Assembly (NCBI RefSeq): GCF_030866805.1
Contig: NZ_CP133019.1
Coordinates: forward strand, 2,852,001 to 2,916,000
Source of the DNA: Microbacterium terrisoli
GTDB taxonomy: Bacteria > Actinomycetota > Actinomycetes > Actinomycetales > Microbacteriaceae
DNA: 64,000 bases
Direction of reading: 5' to 3'
The translations under genes were made by a program, and so were the position numbers. Every line of letters starts with the position of its first letter. Positions within the stretch are counted from its first letter, which is position 1. This document shows, piece after piece, positions 60,218 to 64,000 of this stretch. The notes below the pieces were generated by a model. The model made no database searches. It was not told the DNA's origin and saw only the letters and a program-made list of their open reading frames with translations.

Positions 60218-61739
60218 CGGCCTGGGGTCCCTGAGCGATGAGTGCCAGCAGCTGCTCATCACTCATATCAGCATTCTCCAGTACTGCGACGATTTCCCGG
60301 TCGCGCAGCACCACGATCCGGTCGGACAGTCGCAGGACCTCGTCCAGCTCGCCGGAGATGAACACCACCGACATCCCGTTCTCGGCGAAGGAGACCACGA
60401 GCCGCTGCACATCGACCTTCGCCCCGACGTCGATGCCACGGGTGGGTTCGTCGAGGATGAGCAGACGCGGCGCGAGCGCGAGCCAGCGCGCCAGCAGCAC
60501 CTTCTGCTGGTTTCCGCCGGAGAGAGTGCCGGCCTTCGCTTCCGGGTCGGGGGGCACGATCCGCAAGGCGTCGATGTAGCTCTCGGCCAGTTCGCTCTGC
60601 CGCACGCGGGACAGCCGCCGGAACCAGCCGTTGTCGGCCTGCACGCTGAGCAGGATGTTCTCGCGCACCGTCAGGTCGCCGATGATGCCCTCGGACTTGC
60701 GGTCCTCGGACGAATACACGATGCCGCGGCGGATCGCACGCCGCGGCGTCGTCAAAGCGGTGCGGCGCCCCGCGACGTCGATGCTGCCGGTGTCGGCGCG
60801 GTCGATGCCCGACAGGATGCGGGCGGCTTCGGTGCGGCCCGAGCCGAGCAGCCCCGCGAACCCGATGACCTCGCCTTCGCCGATGCGCAGATCGAACGGC
60901 GCGATCCCCCGCGCCCGTCCCACGCCGCGCGCATCCAGCACCGGCACGGCGTCGGCGGCGGGCCCGACCTCTTTCGCCCGCTCGGCGATCTGGTCCAGTG
61001 ACGAGAAGGTGCGTCCGAGCATCTTCTCGACCAGTTCGATGCGCAGCAGATCGGTGGTGAGGTATTCGCCCACGAGTCGTCCGTTGCGCAGCACCGTGAT
61101 CCGATCGGCGATCTCGTAGACCTGCTCGAGGAAGTGCGAGATGAACACGATGGCGACGCCTGCCTTGCGCAGCGTGCGCACGACCCGGAACAGCTCGGCC
61201 ACCTCGTCCTGGTCGAGGCTGGAGGTGGGTTCGTCGAGCACGAGCACGATCGGCTCGGCACGCACGGCCCGCGCGATGGCGACGAGCTGCTGCACGGCCG
61301 GCGGGTGCCGCCGCAGCGGGGATGCGACATCCAGCCGCAGCCCGAGCCGCGCCAGCGCGTCCGCCGCCTGCACGCGCGTCTTCTTCCAGTCGATGCCGCC
61401 GAGTCGTCGCGGCTCGGCGCCCAGCATGATGTTCTCGGCCACCGTGAGGTTGGGCAGCAGCTCTATCTCCTGGTAGACCGCGGTCACCCCGTGGCGTGCG
61501 GCATCGCCGGGGCCGGCGAAGCTGACCGGGCGGCCGTGCAGCAGGATCTCACCGCTGTCGGGCTCGACCACTCCGGTCAGGGCCTTGATCAGCGTCGACT
61601 TGCCGGCGCCGTTCTCTCCCATGATCGAGTGCACCTCGCCGGGGAAGAGCCGCACGCCGACCTCATCGAGGGCGACCTGCCCCGCGTAGTGCACGCGGAT
61701 TCCGCGCGCCTCGAGCACGGGGGCGTCATCGCCTGCCAT
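60210..61739 (-). CDS. Sugar ABC transporter ATPase with two ABC domains (RbsA/MglA type)
   Basis: A 509-residue fusion of two ATPase domains. In domain 1 the Walker A is GENGAGKST (41-49) and the Walker B is VLVLDEPTSSLD, with a diverged signature (HPPAVQQLVAIARA instead of LSxxQ). Domain 2 has the degenerate Walker A GLLGSGRTE usual in this family, the canonical signature LSGGNQQKVLLARWL and LLILDEPTRGIDVGAK. Such proteins energise CUT2 monosaccharide importers (ribose, galactose, galactofuranose). It lies downstream of two permeases, and a second ATPase of the same kind lies upstream of them. Confidence 0.92.
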   Translation of the reverse strand: MAGDDAPVLEARGIRVHYAGQVALDEVGVRLFPGEVHSIMGENGAGKSTLIKALTGVVEPDSGEILLHGRPVSFAGPGDAARHGVTAVYQEIELLPNLTVAENIMLGAEPRRLGGIDWKKTRVQAADALARLGLRLDVASPLRRHPPAVQQLVAIARAVRAEPIVLVLDEPTSSLDQDEVAELFRVVRTLRKAGVAIVFISHFLEQVYEIADRITVLRNGRLVGEYLTTDLLRIELVEKMLGRTFSSLDQIAERAKEVGPAADAVPVLDARGVGRARGIAPFDLRIGEGEVIGFAGLLGSGRTEAARILSGIDRADTGSIDVAGRRTALTTPRRAIRRGIVYSSEDRKSEGIIGDLTVRENILLSVQADNGWFRRLSRVRQSELAESYIDALRIVPPDPEAKAGTLSGGNQQKVLLARWLALAPRLLILDEPTRGIDVGAKVDVQRLVVSFAENGMSVVFISGELDEVLRLSDRIVVLRDREIVAVLENADMSDEQLLALIAQGPQADD

Positions 61740-61773
61740 CGCGGGCCGTCCTCACCTCGATCTGGCTCTGCCC

Positions 61774-62787
61774 TCACCCGCCTCGGCGGGCGGACAGGGC
61801 GCGCTGGAACACCACAAACACAAGAAGCATGATCCCGATCACGATGTAGGTCCACCACGAGTCCACGCTCATGTACGTGATCGCGATCTGGATCAGACCA
61901 TACACGAGCACACCGACCAGCGAGCCGATCATGTAGCCGCTGCCGCCGGTGAGGATCGTGCCGCCGATCACGACGGCTGCGATCGCCTGCAGCTCCATGC
62001 CCAGACCCGCCAGCGGGTTGCCGGATTGCGTGTACGAGGCGAACAGCACGCCGCCGATGCCGGCGCAGGTTCCGCTGATGACGTAGACGAGGAACTTGGT
62101 GCGATCAACCGCGAGCCCCATGAGCCGCGCCGACTGCTCACCGCCGCCGACGGCATACACTGTGCGTCCGAACCGAGTGTAGTGCAGCATCCATGTCGCC
62201 ACACCCACCAGCACAAGCGCCAGGACGACGCCGGGCGTCACGTACCAGCCGCCCCCGCCCCAGCTCTCACCGAGCAGCCAGTTCAGCGTGTCGTCCTTGA
62301 TCGGCAGCGACTTCAAGCTCGTCACGTAGGCCAGACCGCGCGCGAGGAACATGCCCGCCAGCGATGCGATGAACGGCTGGATGTCGAACACGGCGACCAT
62401 GATGCCGATGATGACGCCGATCACGGTCCCCGACAGCACCATCAGCGGCAGCACGACCACCGCCGGCAGGCCCGCGGCGAACAGCTGCGCGCCCAGCAGG
62501 CCGCTGAAGGCGATCACCGAGCCCACCGACAGATCGATGCCGCCGGTGATGATGACGAAGGTCATGCCGATCGCCAGCACGATGAGGTAAGGATTGTTGT
62601 CGAACAGCGCTGAGATCAGGCGCGGCGAGATGAAGTCGCCGAAGTAGAGCTGTCCGGCCACGAGCATCAGGATGAGGATGCCGAGGGCTGCCAGCACCGG
62701 CAGCCATGCGCCGGCAGCCGACTTCACACGGGTGAGGACGCTGCGCTCTTCGAACGGCAGCACAGCGGCGGCGGTGTCGACGGTCAT
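61774..62787 (-). CDS. CUT2 sugar ABC permease (YjfF/RbsC-like)
   Basis: A 337-residue permease with about 8-10 hydrophobic spans of the RbsC/AraH family. VLAIGMTFVIITGGIDLSVGSVIAFSGLLGAQLF is the family-typical block and DRTKFLVYVISGTCAGIGGVLFASYTQSG and ELQAIAAVVIGGTILTGGSGYMIGSLVGV follow. The final GxxxGxL and IAITYMSV segments resemble YjfF. The ATG overlaps the stop of the upstream permease (ATGA). Together they form the heteromeric channel of a monosaccharide importer. Confidence 0.92.
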   Translation of the reverse strand: MTVDTAAAVLPFEERSVLTRVKSAAGAWLPVLAALGILILMLVAGQLYFGDFISPRLISALFDNNPYLIVLAIGMTFVIITGGIDLSVGSVIAFSGLLGAQLFAAGLPAVVVLPLMVLSGTVIGVIIGIMVAVFDIQPFIASLAGMFLARGLAYVTSLKSLPIKDDTLNWLLGESWGGGGWYVTPGVVLALVLVGVATWMLHYTRFGRTVYAVGGGEQSARLMGLAVDRTKFLVYVISGTCAGIGGVLFASYTQSGNPLAGLGMELQAIAAVVIGGTILTGGSGYMIGSLVGVLVYGLIQIAITYMSVDSWWTYIVIGIMLLVFVVFQRALSARRGG

Positions 62788-63848
62788 CGTGCCACCGCCT
62801 CGGTCTCGGCCTCTGCCACAGCCACCGCGGGAGCTGCGGTGCGACGGCGACGTCGGGAGAAGAGCATGTCACGCGCTTTCTGGGATTGGACGAGGCAGAT
62901 CGCGATCACCACGAGCGCCTTGAACAGTGGGGTGACCGCCGGAGGAACGCCGAGGAAGGTGATCGAGGTGGTGAGGGTCTGGATGACCAGCACACCCACG
63001 ACGGTCCCCGAGATCGAGAACTTGCCGCCCATCAGCGAGGTTCCGCCGATGACGACCGCGAGGATCGCGTCCAGCTCGATGTTCAGCCCGGCGTTGTTGG
63101 CGTCGGCGGCCATGATGTTGGAGCTGTAGAGGATGCCGGCAAGTCCTGCCAGCACGCCCGAGAGTGCGTAGACCATCCAGATGATGCCGCGCGACTGGAC
63201 GCCGGCGAGCCGACTGGCCTCGGGGTTGATGCCGACCGCTTCCAGCAGCATCCCCAGCGCCGTGCGCCGCACCACGATCGAGACCAGGACGACCACGACC
63301 ACCGCGATCAGGAACGCCACGGGAAGCCCGAACAGGTGGCCGGAGGCCAGATAGCGGTAGGGCGGGCTGTTGATGGTGGTGATCTGCCCCTTCGTGATGA
63401 GCATCGCGATGCCGCGCCCGGCGAACATGAGCAGCAGCGTCGCGATGATCGGCTGGATCTTCACGACCGAGACGAGGAACCCGTTCCAGATGCCGAGCAC
63501 CAGGGTCACCAGGAGCCCGGTGAGGATGGCCACGGTCACCGTGCCCAGATCACCGGGGCTGTCCGACGAGCCGATGATGGTGAGCGAGACCGCTCCCGAC
63601 ACCGCCAGCACGGCGCCCACGGACAGATCGATGCCGCGGGTCGCGATGACCAGGGTCATGCCCAGCGAGACCAGCATGAGCTGCGAGCTGTTGCGCATGA
63701 TGTCGATGAGCGAGCCGTACAGTCCGCCGTCCTTGACGGTGATGCTGAGGAAGCTCGGTCGCGAGAGCGTGTTCACGACGATGAGCACCACGAGGGCCAG
63801 CACGGGCCAGAAGATGGGATGCCGCATCATACGTCTGAGCATGGTCAT
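62784..63848 (-). CDS. CUT2 sugar ABC permease (YtfT/RbsC-like)
   Basis: A 354-residue permease of the same family: LVSLGMTLVIATRGIDLSVGAVLAVSGAVSLTIIG, GIIWMVYALSGVLAGLAGILYSSNIMAADANNAGLNIELDAILAVVIGGTSLMGGKFSISGTVVGVLVIQTL. The paired permeases and the family resemblance point to a YtfRT-YjfF (galactofuranose)-like importer, but ribose, arabinose or other pentoses are equally possible. The C-terminus is a charged Arg/Ala/Glu tail. The ATG overlaps the stop of an ATPase gene that runs off the window. Confidence 0.92.
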   Translation of the reverse strand: MTMLRRMMRHPIFWPVLALVVLIVVNTLSRPSFLSITVKDGGLYGSLIDIMRNSSQLMLVSLGMTLVIATRGIDLSVGAVLAVSGAVSLTIIGSSDSPGDLGTVTVAILTGLLVTLVLGIWNGFLVSVVKIQPIIATLLLMFAGRGIAMLITKGQITTINSPPYRYLASGHLFGLPVAFLIAVVVVVLVSIVVRRTALGMLLEAVGINPEASRLAGVQSRGIIWMVYALSGVLAGLAGILYSSNIMAADANNAGLNIELDAILAVVIGGTSLMGGKFSISGTVVGVLVIQTLTTSITFLGVPPAVTPLFKALVVIAICLVQSQKARDMLFSRRRRRTAAPAVAVAEAETEAVAR

Positions 63849-64000
63849 GCGGCCTTCTCCCCCGTCTTGTCGTCCGCGATGAGGGCGACGATGCGATCGA
63901 CATCGATGTCGGCGCCTTCGGCGATCTCGCCGATGATACGCCGGTCGCGCAGGACGTAGATACGGTGCGACAGGCGCACCACCTCTTCGAGCTCCGACGA
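63845..64000 (-). CDS. Second sugar ABC ATPase, C-terminal end (partial)
   Basis: The last 51 residues of a protein that begins beyond the window: SSELEEVVRLSHRIYVLRDRRIIGEI..., ending TGEKAA. The order of residues matches the C-terminus of the RbsA-type ATPase at 60.2-61.7 kb (SGELDEVLRLSDRIVVLRDREIVAVL), so it is the end of a second double-ABC ATPase. Its stop overlaps the YtfT-like permease start (ATGA). Confidence 0.8.
   Translation of the reverse strand, partial: SSELEEVVRLSHRIYVLRDRRIIGEIAEGADIDVDRIVALIADDKTGEKAA

Overview
The window is a 64 kb stretch of high-GC actinobacterial chromosome. Several things point to a Microbacteriaceae member, most likely Microbacterium or a close relative: strong G/C bias at third codon positions, frequent GTG starts, a DUF222/HNH '13E12'-type gene, ATGA/GTGA-coupled operons, and many genes whose start codon lies only 6-8 nt behind a TAnnnT -10 box (leaderless transcripts). 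There is no rRNA, CRISPR array, prophage or insertion sequence. One tRNA gene (Arg-ACG) is present. The assignment rests on gene content and style, not on a marker gene.

Layout. 1-5 kb: the end of an unrecognised gene, then sbcCD (DNA end processing) and a small acetyltransferase on the minus strand. 5.1-6.2 kb: a promoter, a leaderless 33-residue Cys-rich leader ORF, hairpins that can mask the ribosome binding site, and a winged-helix regulator. This looks like an attenuation system. 6.3-19.5 kb: housekeeping and stress genes (degenerate sugar kinase-like protein, DNA glycosylase, VOC and YdeI-like proteins, S9 peptidase, two aldo/keto reductases, acyl-CoA ligase, F420/NADP-type oxidoreductase, pgi, prolyl aminopeptidase). 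19.4-21.8 kb: an encapsulin shell gene with a Dyp-type peroxidase carrying a C-terminal cargo-loading peptide. 21.9-25.5 kb: cupin, amidohydrolase, DUF899 protein, TetR regulator and metallo-beta-lactamase-fold protein. The TetR promoter and a small gene at 17 kb share a long palindromic operator. 25.5-31.7 kb: FUSC-type membrane protein, an AT-rich spot with a possible structured RNA, the DUF222/HNH gene, a DUF2207 membrane protein and a MarR regulator.

31.7-36.1 kb: an MFS transporter, GH2 glycosidase and DUF2804 operon. 36.1-41.5 kb: L-serine dehydratase, tRNA-Arg, an unknown protein, aldose epimerase, DUF1992 protein and nitronate monooxygenase. 41.5-57.3 kb: an L-arabinose/arabinan locus. 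araD-araB-araA run on the minus strand, GH127 beta-L-arabinofuranosidase and an epimerase/dehydratase-family oxidoreductase on the plus strand, GH51 alpha-L-arabinofuranosidase on the minus strand, a three-gene ABC importer on the plus strand, and a LacI regulator. LacI-type palindromes sit in both divergent promoter regions. Within this locus an alditol oxidase-like gene neighbours two truncated genes, a 2-hydroxyacyl-CoA dehydratase-like one and a CapA-like one, joined at their missing 5' ends. In the inferred pathway, arabinofuranosides are imported, cleaved to L-arabinose by GH51/GH127 and passed through AraA, AraB and AraD to xylulose 5-phosphate.

57.4-64 kb: a sodium-coupled NSS amino-acid transporter with its tiny MetS-like partner, then a minus-strand sugar ABC operon of the ribose/galactofuranose type. 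That operon has two permeases, one complete and one partial RbsA-type ATPase, and a LacI repressor as its last gene.
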